A stretch of 64,000 nt of DNA from Pseudomonadota bacterium (GCA_023390055.1 JAEWDP010000155.1:19636-83635), one strand, 5' to 3'; positions 46,868 through 56,527 are shown, counted from the stretch's first letter. The notes: generated by a model from the sequence alone, not told the origin. Program-made: numbers and translations.

Positions 46868-47752
46868 TCAGTTCAACAGCCCGGCATGGCGAAGGGCGGA
46901 ATCGATTGCCGCCTCCGTTGCAGGCTCAAGGCTCGACATGAGAGGAGAACGAACACTACGGTCCACGCCGCGAGTTTTCCAAAGCCCGTATTTTGCACCG
47001 CTGACACCAGGCTCCAGGAAAATCGCCTTGTGAAGCGGCATCAGCCGATCCTGGTATTCAAGCGCCTTGGTGTAGTCCCCCGCAAGCGTTGCCGCCTGAA
47101 ATTCGGCGCAAAGACGGGGCGCAACATTTGCCGTGACGGATATGCAGCCAGTTCCACCATGGGCATTGAAACCAAGCGCCGTTGCGTCTTCGCCGGACAA
47201 TTGTACAAAGTCGCGACCACAGGCAATCCGCTGTTCGGAGACCCGTTCGATCTTGCCGGTCGCATCCTTGACACCGATGATATTCTTGTGCGCCCTGGCA
47301 AGAGCGCCCATGGTTTCCGGCGTCATGTCCACGACCGAGCGACCAGGAATATTGTAGATAATGATCGGTGCGCTGACGGCTTCTGCAACCGCAGAAAAAT
47401 GCGCGAACAATCCCTTCTGTGTCGGCTTGTTATAATATGGCGTAACGACGAGGAGTGCATCGGCGCCAGCCGCTTCTGCATGACTTGCAAGCTCGATCGC
47501 CTCACGGGTGTTATTGGAGCCGGCGCCGGCAATCACCGGCACCCTCTTTGCAGCGACCTCGATGCAAAGCTCAACGACCCGTTTGTGCTCTGCGTGAGAA
47601 AGCGTTGGAGACTCGCCTGTCGTGCCGACCGGCACCAGACCGCTGCTCCCTTCCGCAATCTGCCACTCCACATGAGCGGCAAACGCTTTCTCATCCACAC
47701 CACCATCGGCTGTGAACGGTGTTACGAGCGCGGGCATTGATCCCTTGAACAT
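46868..47752 (-). CDS. dapA: 4-Hydroxy-tetrahydrodipicolinate synthase
   Basis: First committed step of lysine and diaminopimelate synthesis from pyruvate and aspartate semialdehyde. The 294-residue protein has the TIM-barrel motifs VPVGTTGESPTL (Thr44/45), YYNKPTQKGL, Tyr133 in YNIPGR and Schiff-base Lys162 in GVKDATG. Strong GGGAG lies upstream of the ATG. A second, distant DapA-superfamily protein is encoded near 55.5 kb. Confidence 0.95.
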   Translation of the reverse strand: MFKGSMPALVTPFTADGGVDEKAFAAHVEWQIAEGSSGLVPVGTTGESPTLSHAEHKRVVELCIEVAAKRVPVIAGAGSNNTREAIELASHAEAAGADALLVVTPYYNKPTQKGLFAHFSAVAEAVSAPIIIYNIPGRSVVDMTPETMGALARAHKNIIGVKDATGKIERVSEQRIACGRDFVQLSGEDATALGFNAHGGTGCISVTANVAPRLCAEFQAATLAGDYTKALEYQDRLMPLHKAIFLEPGVSGAKYGLWKTRGVDRSVRSPLMSSLEPATEAAIDSALRHAGLLN

Positions 47753-47976
47753 GCAAAACTCCCACCGGCCGGCGATCCACGCTTCGGCCGCATTCCGTGA
47801 CTAAGGTGGCGCACAATAGAGCGGTGGGAATGCGACGACAAGCGGATGCTGATGCGATTTATGACGAAAGCTGAGGCTTCAAACGGGCGTGTTTTCTCGA
47901 TCCTGGTAAGCCTTCGTTAATCTGCATGATGACTAATATAAAAGTAGGGTTCCGCCTTCTTGTCGCGAGTTACTCA

Positions 47977-50094
47977 ATGAAGAAACCACTACAGGTCCTG
48001 ACAGCCCTTGGACTGGGGTTATCGAGTGTGTCTTCGATCGCAGCACCCCTGCCCGAAGAAGCTGTTCCCCTGCCCTTCGTCAAGCCGGAGAACCCGACAG
48101 CAGCAGCATTTCCGATGCCGCTCACGACAGGCAGCATTCCGAGAACCGGACGGCTCGCACCTGCGCCAGTCCTGAAGGCCGGCCTCGACGCTTTGTCCGA
48201 CAATGATGCAAAGCGCGCGCTAAAAGTTCGCAACAGTCTCCCGCAAGGCTCTCTTGACCGACAGACACTCACCTTTGCGATCGCCGTCTCCGGTCTTTCT
48301 GGCGTGTCGTCAACGGAAATTGCCAACGCCCGTGATACGCTGAAGAACTGGCCCGACCTTGATACGCTGCAGATCCGCTTTGAGCGGGCACTCTACCGGG
48401 AAAATCGAGATGCCGACGAAATCCTCGATATTTTCAGATCGGAGCAACCTAAGACGCCGGAAGGAAGGTTTCTGGTCGCCAGAGCACTTCAGGAGAGCGG
48501 AAAATCCAGGGAGGCAGCTGCGGCAATTCAGGCTTTGTGGACATCCGACCCACTGGATGCCGCACTGGAACGACGGATCCTGAAGACGTTCGACAAGGAA
48601 CTGACAACGCATCATCACAAGTTGCGGATGGATTATCTGATGTACCGCAACCGCATCACGCAAGCGAAGCGTTTTTCTGAAATCGGAGAAGCCCGTTCGC
48701 TCTACAAGGCGTGGGTGGCTCTCATCCGCAGATCCAAGAATTCAGACGCTCTCCTGAAGGCCGTAGACCCATCCTGGAAGGATGATCCCGCCTATCTCTT
48801 CATGCAGATTGAAAGTCTCAGGCGCAAGGACAAGTACCGGGAGGCGGCAAAGTTACTGGACAAGGCGCCGCGTGATGCCGAAAGCCTGATCAACACTTCG
48901 CAATGGTGGGACGAACAACGGATCGTCGCGCGCGGCCTTGCCGATCTTGGCGACTACAAGGAAGCCTACGCCCTGGTTTCTTCCCATAGCGCCACAGAAC
49001 CCGTTGATATCGTCGATGCGGAGTTTCATGCCGGCTGGTACGCACTTCGAAATCTCCATGATCCGAAGGCAGCGGAGAAGCATTTTCGTCGCATCCTTGA
49101 GGTCTCCAACGGACCGATTTCGGCGTCACGTGCATGGTACTGGCTCGCACGCACGGCAGAAGACGCCAAGTCCGATGAGGCCGAGGCAAACTACCGCAAG
49201 GCCGCTTCCTATTCCGGCAGTTTCTACGGGCAACTGGCCGCCGCACATCTTGGGATCACACAGCTCAATGTGGAGCCACCCTCTCCTTCCGATGAAGACA
49301 GAAAGAATTTCATTAGTCGGGCACCGGTGGTCGCAATCAACCGCATGGAAGCGTCCGGTCATGAAGAGCGTGCGAAAAGTCTTATTCGATCACTGGCCAG
49401 GACCATCAAGAGCCCCGGCGAACTTGCGCTGCTTGCAGCACGGGCTGAACGTCGAAGCGATCACAATCTGGCTCTGCGGATAGGAAAGTCTGCCTTTTCG
49501 GAGGGACGTGATGTGGCGGCGCTGGCATTTCCAATCGGGGCCATCCCGGTCAGCGCAGACATATCGGGCTCGGGCAAGGCACTTGCCTACTCGATTGCAC
49601 GCCAGGAAAGTGCGTTTAATCCAACGGCGGTTTCGCCGGCCAATGCGCGCGGCCTCCTGCAACTGCTTCCCGGCACGGCCAAGGCAGTGGCAAAGCGGCA
49701 CGGACTTTCCTACGTTCCGGCAAAGCTTACCACCGACCCAGCCTACAACGCGACGCTTGGGGCACATTACCTCGCCGAACAGATCGACACTTTTGGCGGC
49801 TCATACATCTTGACCTTCATCGCCTATAATGCCGGCCCGCGGCGGGTTCACGAATGGATCGCCCGCTACGGGGATCCACGTGGAAAACCGATTGAAGAGG
49901 TCATCGACTGGATCGAGCGCATTCCCTTTCCGGAAACCCGCAACTATGTGCAGCGGATCATGGAGAACTACCAGGTCTACAAGACACGTCTCGATCAGAC
50001 GACCGACATCGTCGCCGATTTGAGATTTGGCAGGACAGACCCGCCATCTGCCGCGTTGACTGTGTCGGTGTCGGCCGACCTCGCAGAAAACTAG
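47977..50094 (+). CDS. Soluble lytic transglycosylase (SLT family)
   Basis: Periplasmic enzyme cutting peptidoglycan glycan strands. The 705-residue protein has a signal peptide (MKKPLQVLTALGLGLSSVSS then IAA), a long superhelical repeat region (residues about 60-530, many ALE/REAA-like helical pairs) and a C-terminal SLT domain. That domain has the catalytic glutamate in SIARQESAFNPTAVS, ARGLLQLLPGTA and FIAYNAGPRRVHEW. ATG 47977 is chosen for the signal peptide; ATGs at 47926/47929 would place 17 residues before it. Confidence 0.9.
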   Translation: MKKPLQVLTALGLGLSSVSSIAAPLPEEAVPLPFVKPENPTAAAFPMPLTTGSIPRTGRLAPAPVLKAGLDALSDNDAKRALKVRNSLPQGSLDRQTLTFAIAVSGLSGVSSTEIANARDTLKNWPDLDTLQIRFERALYRENRDADEILDIFRSEQPKTPEGRFLVARALQESGKSREAAAAIQALWTSDPLDAALERRILKTFDKELTTHHHKLRMDYLMYRNRITQAKRFSEIGEARSLYKAWVALIRRSKNSDALLKAVDPSWKDDPAYLFMQIESLRRKDKYREAAKLLDKAPRDAESLINTSQWWDEQRIVARGLADLGDYKEAYALVSSHSATEPVDIVDAEFHAGWYALRNLHDPKAAEKHFRRILEVSNGPISASRAWYWLARTAEDAKSDEAEANYRKAASYSGSFYGQLAAAHLGITQLNVEPPSPSDEDRKNFISRAPVVAINRMEASGHEERAKSLIRSLARTIKSPGELALLAARAERRSDHNLALRIGKSAFSEGRDVAALAFPIGAIPVSADISGSGKALAYSIARQESAFNPTAVSPANARGLLQLLPGTAKAVAKRHGLSYVPAKLTTDPAYNATLGAHYLAEQIDTFGGSYILTFIAYNAGPRRVHEWIARYGDPRGKPIEEVIDWIERIPFPETRNYVQRIMENYQVYKTRLDQTTDIVADLRFGRTDPPSAALTVSVSADLAEN

Positions 50095-50403
50095 ATCGTT
50101 CATCCGTTTCACCAGACCTGGCAGCCGACAGCCTCATCCCTGACCATTCATGCTTTTCTATTGAACCGCGCGACCTCAAAATGTGACAGGCCGCGTCTAT
50201 ATGTCCGTTCCCCTTCCATCACGGCTTCACCTTGACCAGCGGCCTGACAATATCGTCCTTCCCCTACTTGCACTGTCACTACGGCCCGTTTTGCTGATTT
50301 AGTCAGCCGCATTGGATGGATTGCCTGCCAGTGTCAGGCTCATTCAAGGGAACCGAACATCCTGCGACGTGTTCTAATACATGCTCGAAGAAAGGAGCCT
50401 GCT
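50095..50403. other. Gene-free spacer upstream of the BA14K gene
   Basis: No convincing gene. It holds the 3' end region of the transglycosylase gene and presumably the promoter of the BA14K gene, but I see no good -35/-10 pair. An AAGGAG eight bases before 50404 is the BA14K ribosome-binding site. Confidence 0.5.
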
Positions 50404-50859
50404 ATGTTCCCTATCAGGAAAACACTGTCCGCCGGGGCCATGAGCGTCGTGATCTTTGCGACCTCCATCATGCCTGCAGGCGCTGTCGTCATACCGTTGG
50501 TGAAATCACCACAGGTATCATCCGCAGAAGATATTCAGTACCGGCGAGACGATCGGGATCGTCGCCGCTACATGAGAGATCGTGATCGACGCCCAGGATA
50601 TTACCATGGCCACAGGGGATCGCGAGAGCGCCGTCGTGGCTACCGCCGCCATGATGATGGCTGGTGGTATCCCCTTGCAGCATTTGGCGCCGGCGCAATT
50701 ATCGGCGGCGCGATTGCAAATCAGCCCCGTCCGGCACAGGCACTGCCAAGCCGACACGTCCAATGGTGCACCAATCGATATCGGACTTATCGTGTCTCAG
50801 ACAACACTTACGTACCTCGTGTCGGGGTACGAGCTCAGTGCACATCACCATATCTTTAA
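50404..50859 (+). CDS. BA14K family protein
   Basis: A 151-residue protein. It has a signal peptide (residues 1-27), an Arg/Asp/Gly/Tyr-rich low-complexity stretch (about 45-85), a hydrophobic glycine-rich segment (LAAFGAGAIIGGAIAN) and a C-terminal BA14K box (HVQWCTNRYRTYRVSDNTYV, then PRVGVRAQC). The family is named for a 14-kDa Brucella immunoreactive protein and is typical of Hyphomicrobiales. It probably sits in the envelope. A strong terminator follows. Confidence 0.85.
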   Translation: MFPIRKTLSAGAMSVVIFATSIMPAGAVVIPLVKSPQVSSAEDIQYRRDDRDRRRYMRDRDRRPGYYHGHRGSRERRRGYRRHDDGWWYPLAAFGAGAIIGGAIANQPRPAQALPSRHVQWCTNRYRTYRVSDNTYVPRVGVRAQCTSPYL

Positions 50860-50889
50860 AGATGCGAGACCCGGAGATTGAATTTTAAC

Positions 50890-50926
50890 GCCCGTCGCCA
50901 GATGCCTGCTGGCGACGGGCCTTTCT
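50890..50926 (+). terminator. Intrinsic terminator after the BA14K gene
   Basis: A 12-bp perfect stem (50890-50901 with 50909-50920) with a seven-base loop is followed by CTTTCT. It lies 31 bp after the BA14K stop. Confidence 0.8.
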
Positions 50927-51035
50927 GGTGTCTTGAAAAGGTTGTTTTGCAGGTTAATCGGGTCCAAGGTTCCAAGAAATCCTGGACCCTTGAAGAAATA
51001 GCTTGTCGCAGTGAACGGAAGAAAATGAGGTCATA

Positions 51036-52838
51036 ATGGCAGGTCGCATAGAAGACTACGCAATGATTGGAGACTGTGAGACTGCCGCACTGGTCTCCAA
51101 TACAGGATCGATTGATTGGTTATGCCTTCCCCGATTTGATGCACCGTCATGCTTTGCGGCATTGCTTGGAACGCAGGATAATGGACATTGGTCGATCAAG
51201 CCGGCGCAACCGGTCACAAACACCCAACGAAAATACGTCGAAGACACGCTGGTGCTGGAAACGGAATTCACAACAGAAACCGGCACCGCAGTGATTCTGG
51301 ATTTCATGCCGCCACACGACGGCTCAAGCAACCTTGTGCGTATTGTCGAGGCACGGCAGGGTCATGTCGAATTTGAGATGGATCTGGTCATACGTTTTGA
51401 CTACGGGCGCAGTGTTCCATGGGTCAGCACTGACATGTCAGGCGAGCTTACCGCGATTGCCGGTCCAAACCGTCTCACGTTGAAAGCACCGGTGGAGTTA
51501 AGAGGCGAAGACCTCCACACCAAGGCGACCTTTTCGGTGTCAAAGGGAGAGAGATTGCCCTTTGCACTGACCTATAGTCCCTCCCATGAACCAGTCCCGC
51601 TCGCACGTGACCCTGAAGAAGAGTTGGAAGAGACAATCGATTTCTGGCGCGATTTTGTCGGTCAATGCCCAAAGGTCGACAGCTATACGTCAATCGTCAA
51701 ACGGTCGCTGATCACACTCAAGGCAATGACCTATATGCCAACGGGCGGCATTGTCGCTGCGATCACGACCTCCCTTCCGGAAGCCATTGGCGGTGAACGC
51801 AACTGGGATTATCGCTACTGCTGGCTGCGCGATGCGACGATGACATTGATGGCGTTCATGAAGCTTGGATATCTCAATGAAGCAGCAGCATGGCGAGAGT
51901 GGTTGCTGCGCGCTGTCGCTGGCGCACCCGAGCAGATGCAGATCATGTATGGAGTGGCCGGCGAGCGCTACCTGCCGGAATGGGAGGCCGACTGGCTTCC
52001 AGGCTATGAAGGATCACAGCCGGTACGCATTGGCAATGCCGCAGCAGAGCAGTTCCAGCTCGACATCTACGGAGAAGTCGCGGATGCATTGGCGCAAGCG
52101 CGAAGACTGGGATTGCCCCATCACCGGCGCGGTACGGCACTTGCAGACACGTTATTGCCGTTCCTTGAAAAGGCATGGCGCCTTCCCGATGAAGGGATCT
52201 GGGAGGTTCGTGGTGGGCGTGATCATTTCACGCACTCCAAGGTCATGGCCTGGGTCGCCTTTGACCGTGCGGCCCGGCTTGTCGAGGAATTTGGCGGACA
52301 ACGCCGAGCTGCCCGCCGCTGGCGCCAGATAGCCGACGAGATCCATGCCGACGTCTGCAACAACGGCTATGACGAAGAACTGGGAAGCTTCGTACAGTCC
52401 TATGGCTCCAAAGTCCTCGATGCAAGCCTGTTGCAAATCCCACTCGTCGGTTTCCTGCCACCTGAAGACCCACGCGTCATATCAACCGTTGAGACAATCG
52501 AGCGTCGGCTGATGCGAAACGGCCTTTTGCTACGTTATGAAACCGAAAAGACGGATGACGGGCTACCTGCAGGCGAAGGCGCCTTCCTTATATGCAGCTT
52601 CTGGCTCTGCGATGCACTCGTACTCCTCAAGCGGAATGACGACGCAAAACAGCTGTACGAAAGATTGTGCAGTCTATGTAACGACGTTGGCCTGCTGTCG
52701 GAAGAGTATGATCCTGCCACTGGTCGAATGCTCGGGAACTTTCCTCAGGCCTTCAGTCATATCGGGCTGATTGCCTCAGCGCTTAATCTAGCGAGACTAG
52801 AGGGCCCGGCAGAGGAACGTTCCGACAGCCACCACTGA
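51036..52838 (+). CDS. Glycoside hydrolase family 15 protein
   Basis: A 600-residue protein of the GH15 (glucoamylase/trehalase-type) family. The N-terminal domain reads GRIEDYAMIGDCETAALVS and GSIDWLCLPRFDAPSCFAALLG; the (alpha/alpha)6 barrel follows, with GGERNWDYRYCWLRDATMTL as the family motif and a second acidic region around LPAGEGAFLICSFW. No signal peptide is visible, so it is cytoplasmic. Cleaves alpha-glucosidic bonds in an inverting reaction; trehalase or glucodextran-type activity is possible. Stands alone, downstream of the BA14K terminator. Confidence 0.9.
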   Translation: MAGRIEDYAMIGDCETAALVSNTGSIDWLCLPRFDAPSCFAALLGTQDNGHWSIKPAQPVTNTQRKYVEDTLVLETEFTTETGTAVILDFMPPHDGSSNLVRIVEARQGHVEFEMDLVIRFDYGRSVPWVSTDMSGELTAIAGPNRLTLKAPVELRGEDLHTKATFSVSKGERLPFALTYSPSHEPVPLARDPEEELEETIDFWRDFVGQCPKVDSYTSIVKRSLITLKAMTYMPTGGIVAAITTSLPEAIGGERNWDYRYCWLRDATMTLMAFMKLGYLNEAAAWREWLLRAVAGAPEQMQIMYGVAGERYLPEWEADWLPGYEGSQPVRIGNAAAEQFQLDIYGEVADALAQARRLGLPHHRRGTALADTLLPFLEKAWRLPDEGIWEVRGGRDHFTHSKVMAWVAFDRAARLVEEFGGQRRAARRWRQIADEIHADVCNNGYDEELGSFVQSYGSKVLDASLLQIPLVGFLPPEDPRVISTVETIERRLMRNGLLLRYETEKTDDGLPAGEGAFLICSFWLCDALVLLKRNDDAKQLYERLCSLCNDVGLLSEEYDPATGRMLGNFPQAFSHIGLIASALNLARLEGPAEERSDSHH

Positions 52839-52879
52839 ACAAGATTTCCAAAACACTTGCCAACATGCCTAAGGCGCAC

Positions 52880-52901
52880 AAAAAAAGCCGCCAAAGGCGA
52901 C
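52880..52901 (-). terminator. Intrinsic terminator downstream of the porin gene
   Basis: On the minus strand a 6-bp stem (52901-52896 with 52892-52887, one G-U pair), a three-base loop and a run of seven T (52886-52880) form a typical intrinsic terminator. It is 100 bp beyond the porin stop codon. On the plus strand it lies 42 bp after the GH15 stop but lacks a T-run there. Confidence 0.7.
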
Positions 52902-52959
52902 CTCTAAACACTCTAAAATTACATTGAGGACTAATCAATTCTCGTACTGTCGAAGACAG

Positions 52960-52990
52960 AGAACTCCCCCGGCTTAGCCGGGGGAGTTCT
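52960..52990 (-). other. Strong hairpin in the porin 3' region
   Basis: A perfect 14-bp inverted repeat (52960-52973 with 52977-52990) with loop TTA starts 10 bp beyond the porin stop codon. It has no T-run on either side. A second small hairpin (CTGTC-GAA-GACAG, 52947-52959) follows on the minus strand. Together with the terminator at 52880 it gives a highly structured 3' untranslated region. Confidence 0.75.
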
Positions 52991-53000
52991 TGATCAGCTA

Positions 53001-54035
53001 TCAGAACGAGCGCTGAAGACGGACGAAGCCATCCCAGTAGTCATCGACGTTGTCGATATCGTTGTAGTTGACGGTGGCCTTGAGAGCGAGACCTTCGGTG
53101 ATGGCATAATCAGCCGTCACACCAGCGCGCCATGCATCGTTGCTCGAGAAATCGCCAGCGACAGCATCCCAGCCGTAGCTATCGAAGTACTGGACACCGG
53201 GAGTGATGGTGAAGCGATCCGTTGCCTTGAAGGCATAGGATGCTGCAATCGTCCACTCAGACGTATCGTAGTACACGTTCACACCACTGGACCAGATACC
53301 AGCAAGCTGAAGAACGCCAGGCCCCACATCAGCAGAAACGAGAGCACGGATCGCACCTTCGTCGTTGTAGAAGTCATACGAACCAAGCAAGTCGAAGGAA
53401 GCTGCACCGAAGGAAGCCGATACGATCGCTTCAACACCGAGATCGCGACCGGAGTCCAGTAGGACAGGAGGAACGGCAGTGCTGAATTCATCGTACTCGA
53501 TTTCATCGAGCTGAATACCAGCCGAGAAAGCTTCGCCGGTATAGATGTAGGCAAGCGAGGTAAAGCGGTTCGAACCAAGCTTGTCGGTTTCGCCGTTGAT
53601 GCCCTTATCCCACCAGTTGTAGTAGTTACCTACCTTGAAACCGCCGAGCTGGATGTAGACTTCATCGAGGTAGAAGTCATCATCGAAGCTATCGTTGTCA
53701 GCTTCGCCATGAATGGCGATGAAGCTGGTCAGTTCACCAAGCTCGGTGTCGGACTTCGCAACGACTTCGAGGCGGGCGCGCGTCCAAGCGTTCCAGTGCT
53801 CATCGTCATAAGCATCATCACTGCTATCGAAGTTGGTCTGGAAACGGACATAACCACCAACCTTGAGGCAGGTTTCGGTGCCTGGGATGTAGAAGTAGCC
53901 AGTGCCGAATGCGTCGCAAACGCGAACGTATTCCATCGGCTCGGGCTCAGCAGCGATGATTGCATCGGCAGCCTGTGCGCCGGATACTGCAGCAAGTGCG
54001 GCAGCGGAGCCGAGAAGAAGGCTCTTGATTGTCAT
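53001..54035 (-). CDS. Outer-membrane porin (alphaproteobacterial Por_2 type)
   Basis: General diffusion porin of 344 residues. It starts with a signal peptide (residues 1-22, ...AQAAD), then the conserved PMEYVRVCDAFGTGYFYIPG with paired cysteines (VCDAF, TETCLKVGGYV) and many alternating hydrophobic beta strands. It ends in the phenylalanine expected of outer-membrane beta-barrels (LQRSF). GGAGG lies five bases before the ATG. A 630-bp spacer upstream probably holds a long leader. Confidence 0.9.
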   Translation of the reverse strand: MTIKSLLLGSAAALAAVSGAQAADAIIAAEPEPMEYVRVCDAFGTGYFYIPGTETCLKVGGYVRFQTNFDSSDDAYDDEHWNAWTRARLEVVAKSDTELGELTSFIAIHGEADNDSFDDDFYLDEVYIQLGGFKVGNYYNWWDKGINGETDKLGSNRFTSLAYIYTGEAFSAGIQLDEIEYDEFSTAVPPVLLDSGRDLGVEAIVSASFGAASFDLLGSYDFYNDEGAIRALVSADVGPGVLQLAGIWSSGVNVYYDTSEWTIAASYAFKATDRFTITPGVQYFDSYGWDAVAGDFSSNDAWRAGVTADYAITEGLALKATVNYNDIDNVDDYWDGFVRLQRSF

Positions 54036-54665
54036 TTTGACCTCCAGTCAAAGTTTCGTGTGGGTCTGGGTTCTTTGCTGAAGGACAGCTTTCCCTGCCC
54101 CATCCCCGTCGATTTCTAGAAGACGGACGATCCACCGCCTCGCTTCCGAGAGTGAAAATACAAGACGGGCCTGCCCATGCAATCTCGAACTTGCAGGAAG
54201 TGACCTTCTCACACCTGCTTACGGCAACCCTGTTGCGGAAAGGTCACAAATATGGCGCGGACCGCGGTGAAAGGTTTACACTTCCTTAAGAAAAACCTTA
54301 GGTAGCAGTCACTTACGGCTACTTGATTGACGCCACATACCACGGCTTGAGTTCCCATTTCGGCCAGATTCGTGCCGCAAATGGACAGTGATCGGGGATT
54401 CATCTGTTGACGCGAGCCCCATAGAACACCGGCGAGCGGCTCGAACGTTGCTGATCTAACGACACGAATCGAACGAACATCGCCAGGTCTCGCCTGAGTC
54501 GCAGAATCGACAGAGCGGATCCGGAACCAAAGATCCCCGCAGCACGATATTGGCAAGTGACGCATATTCCTCTCTTTATAATGGGGCGTATCAAATAAGG
54601 ACGCTCGACAGAGTGGATCGCGCTTCGCAAGCGCATTGTGCAATCGCCAGATGAGGACATGAACG
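54036..54665. other. Gene-free spacer between porin and GntR gene
   Basis: 630 bp with no convincing gene. Minus-strand frames reaching 54643 and 54834 lack homology-like composition and antisense the GntR start. It must hold the promoters of two divergent genes. No clear -35/-10 pair is recognisable by eye, and no riboswitch fold was identified. A GAGG nine bases before 54666 is the regulator's ribosome-binding site. Confidence 0.5.
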
Positions 54666-55361
54666 ATGACAGCAAAAGCGACCGGTGAGCGAAAGCGAGG
54701 ATCTGGTGCTCAGCTTGTCTATGACATCCTGCGCAACGAGATCCTTGATCTTGCGCTTGTCCCTGGGAGCCCGATCGATGAGAATCAGCTGGCCGAGAGA
54801 TTGGCGCTATCACGTACCCCGATCCGGGAAGCACTCGTCCGGCTCGCCGGAGAAGGTCTGGTTACCCAGCTTCCGAACCGCTCCACGGTTGTCGCCAGCA
54901 TTGATTTTCTCAACCTGCATACGTTTTTCGATGCTCTCGCACTCATGTACCGGGTGACCACCCGGCTGGCCGGAGAGCACCACGTCGCGGAAGATCTCAA
55001 CAAGATCTGCGCAAAGCAGGCAGAGTTTGCAAAGGCCGTCAATGCGCAGGACGCACTTGCCATGATCGCCACCAATCGCGCTTTCCACGCAGCAATCGCC
55101 GAAGCTGGCCGCAATCCCTACTTTACAGGCCTGTTCTGCCGCCTCCTCGATGAGGGACAACGACTTCTGCGCATGTATTACTCTTCCTTCAATGATCTAT
55201 TGCCGGAACGCTACGTGCGTGAACATGATCAGATCATTGCGGCGATCGAAAACCGTAACATCGTGCTGTGCGACCAACTGGCAACGGCACATGCGCAACA
55301 AATTGTAGAACAGATCCAGGCCATGATTGCGCGTGGCACCAGTCATTCATTGCCGCTCTAG
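54666..55361 (+). CDS. GntR-family transcriptional regulator (FCD subfamily)
   Basis: A 231-residue regulator. Residues about 10-75 form the winged helix-turn-helix (LAERLALSRTPIREALVRLAGEGLVTQ), followed by an all-helical FCD ligand-binding domain (about 85-220). The FCD metal/ligand motif is seen in NRAFHAAIAEAGRNPYF and later EHDQIIAAIENRN. It precedes the DapA-like gene by 163 bp in the same direction and probably controls it through the palindromes at 55432-55452. Confidence 0.9.
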   Translation: MTAKATGERKRGSGAQLVYDILRNEILDLALVPGSPIDENQLAERLALSRTPIREALVRLAGEGLVTQLPNRSTVVASIDFLNLHTFFDALALMYRVTTRLAGEHHVAEDLNKICAKQAEFAKAVNAQDALAMIATNRAFHAAIAEAGRNPYFTGLFCRLLDEGQRLLRMYYSSFNDLLPERYVREHDQIIAAIENRNIVLCDQLATAHAQQIVEQIQAMIARGTSHSLPL

Positions 55362-55431
55362 ATCTGGATTGTCCTAAATTTTACCGGCGTGGCCGGCTCA
55401 GCGATGCCACGTCGGTCGTTCAACATCTTTC

Positions 55432-55452
55432 TTGTCGACAATAAGTATACTT
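55432..55452. promoter_or_regulatory. Paired 10-bp palindromes, candidate GntR operator
   Basis: TTGTCGACAA at 55432-55441 and AAGTATACTT at 55443-55452 are two perfect 10-bp palindromes separated by one base. Their centres are 11 bp apart, about one helical turn. They lie 72 bp before the DapA-like start. FCD-type GntR regulators bind short palindromes, often with GTATAC or GTNNAC cores, so this is a good operator candidate. TATACT within the second could also be a -10 element. Confidence 0.5.
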
Positions 55453-55524
55453 GATGTAGAGTGGACTGAAACCCAGGCTGACAAACTGCAGCCTTGAACG
55501 GATAACGCGCACCACACGGAGATC

Positions 55525-56490
55525 ATGATGACATCCACAATCTTTTCTGGCTGCATCCCTGCCCTGATGACACCATGCAAGGATGACCGAACACCGGACT
55601 TCGAAGCACTTGCGGCCAAGGGCAAGGAATTGCTGGCAGCCGGGATGTCTGCTGTCGTCTATTGCGGCTCGATGGGTGACTGGCCGCTTCTGACCGATGA
55701 ACAGCGTATGGAAGGCGTCGAACACCTCGTGAAGGCGGGTGTTCCGGTTATCGTCGGCACGGGTGCCGTCAACACCAAACAGGCAGCAGCACTTGCAGCA
55801 CATGCACAGAAAGTCGGAGCGCAAGGATTGATGGTCATTCCGCGCGTCCTGTCACGTGGATCCGTCATTTCCGCTCAGAAGGCACACTTCAAAGCAATCC
55901 TTTCGGCAGCACCCGATCTTCCCGCGGTCATCTATAACAGCCCCTATTATGGCTTTGCGACACGCGCCGATCTCTTCTTTGCGCTGCGCGCAGAACATCC
56001 CAACCTGGTTGGCTTCAAGGAATTTGGCGGTCCGGCTGACATGCGCTACGCCGCCGAAAACATTACCAGTCGTGATGACGAGGTCACGCTCATGATTGGC
56101 GTTGATACTGCCGTCTTTCACGGCTTCGTCAATTGTGGCGCAACCGGTGCCATTACCGGAATCGGCAACGTTCTTCCCAGAGAAGTCCTGCATCTGTGCC
56201 AACTGTCGCAAGCAGCTGCCAAGGGTGACGCCGAAGCGCGCCGCCTCGCCCTTGAGCTCGAAGCAGCACTCGCCATATTGTCGTCTTTCGACGAGGGACC
56301 CGATCTCGTGCTGTTTTTCAAGCACATGATGGTTCTCAAGGGGTATGGCGAATACAGGTTGCACTTCAATGAGACCGACGCACTGACAGACAGCCAGCGC
56401 GGTTATGTCGAAAACCAGCTTGCCCTTTTCGATACCTGGTACTCCGGATGGAGCAAGACGCTACAGTCCGAGTACAAGATGGCGGCTTGA
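55525..56490 (+). CDS. DapA-superfamily lyase, probable pyrroline-4-hydroxy-2-carboxylate deaminase
   Basis: A 321-residue TIM-barrel of the DapA/NAL superfamily. Tyr137 (IYNSPYYG) and Schiff-base Lys165 (VGFKEFGG) are in place. The DapA GTTGE-type loop is replaced by YCGSMGDWPLL, so it is not a lysine-pathway enzyme. The overall sequence, as I remember it, matches proteins encoded with hydroxyproline catabolism, where a DapA-type enzyme deaminates pyrroline-4-hydroxy-2-carboxylate. It sits beside a GntR regulator and an Ldh-family gene, which supports this, but no epimerase or oxidase is present. Confidence 0.7.
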   Translation: MMTSTIFSGCIPALMTPCKDDRTPDFEALAAKGKELLAAGMSAVVYCGSMGDWPLLTDEQRMEGVEHLVKAGVPVIVGTGAVNTKQAAALAAHAQKVGAQGLMVIPRVLSRGSVISAQKAHFKAILSAAPDLPAVIYNSPYYGFATRADLFFALRAEHPNLVGFKEFGGPADMRYAAENITSRDDEVTLMIGVDTAVFHGFVNCGATGAITGIGNVLPREVLHLCQLSQAAAKGDAEARRLALELEAALAILSSFDEGPDLVLFFKHMMVLKGYGEYRLHFNETDALTDSQRGYVENQLALFDTWYSGWSKTLQSEYKMAA

Positions 56491-56527
56491 GGACGCCACC
56501 ACCTTGCCTGTGTCTGTCGTCGGGCGG

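Noticed and set aside
54209..54643. 144-codon minus-strand frame in the porin/GntR spacer
   Set aside because: No recognisable domain, uneven composition, Cys/Arg-rich; more likely the promoter region.
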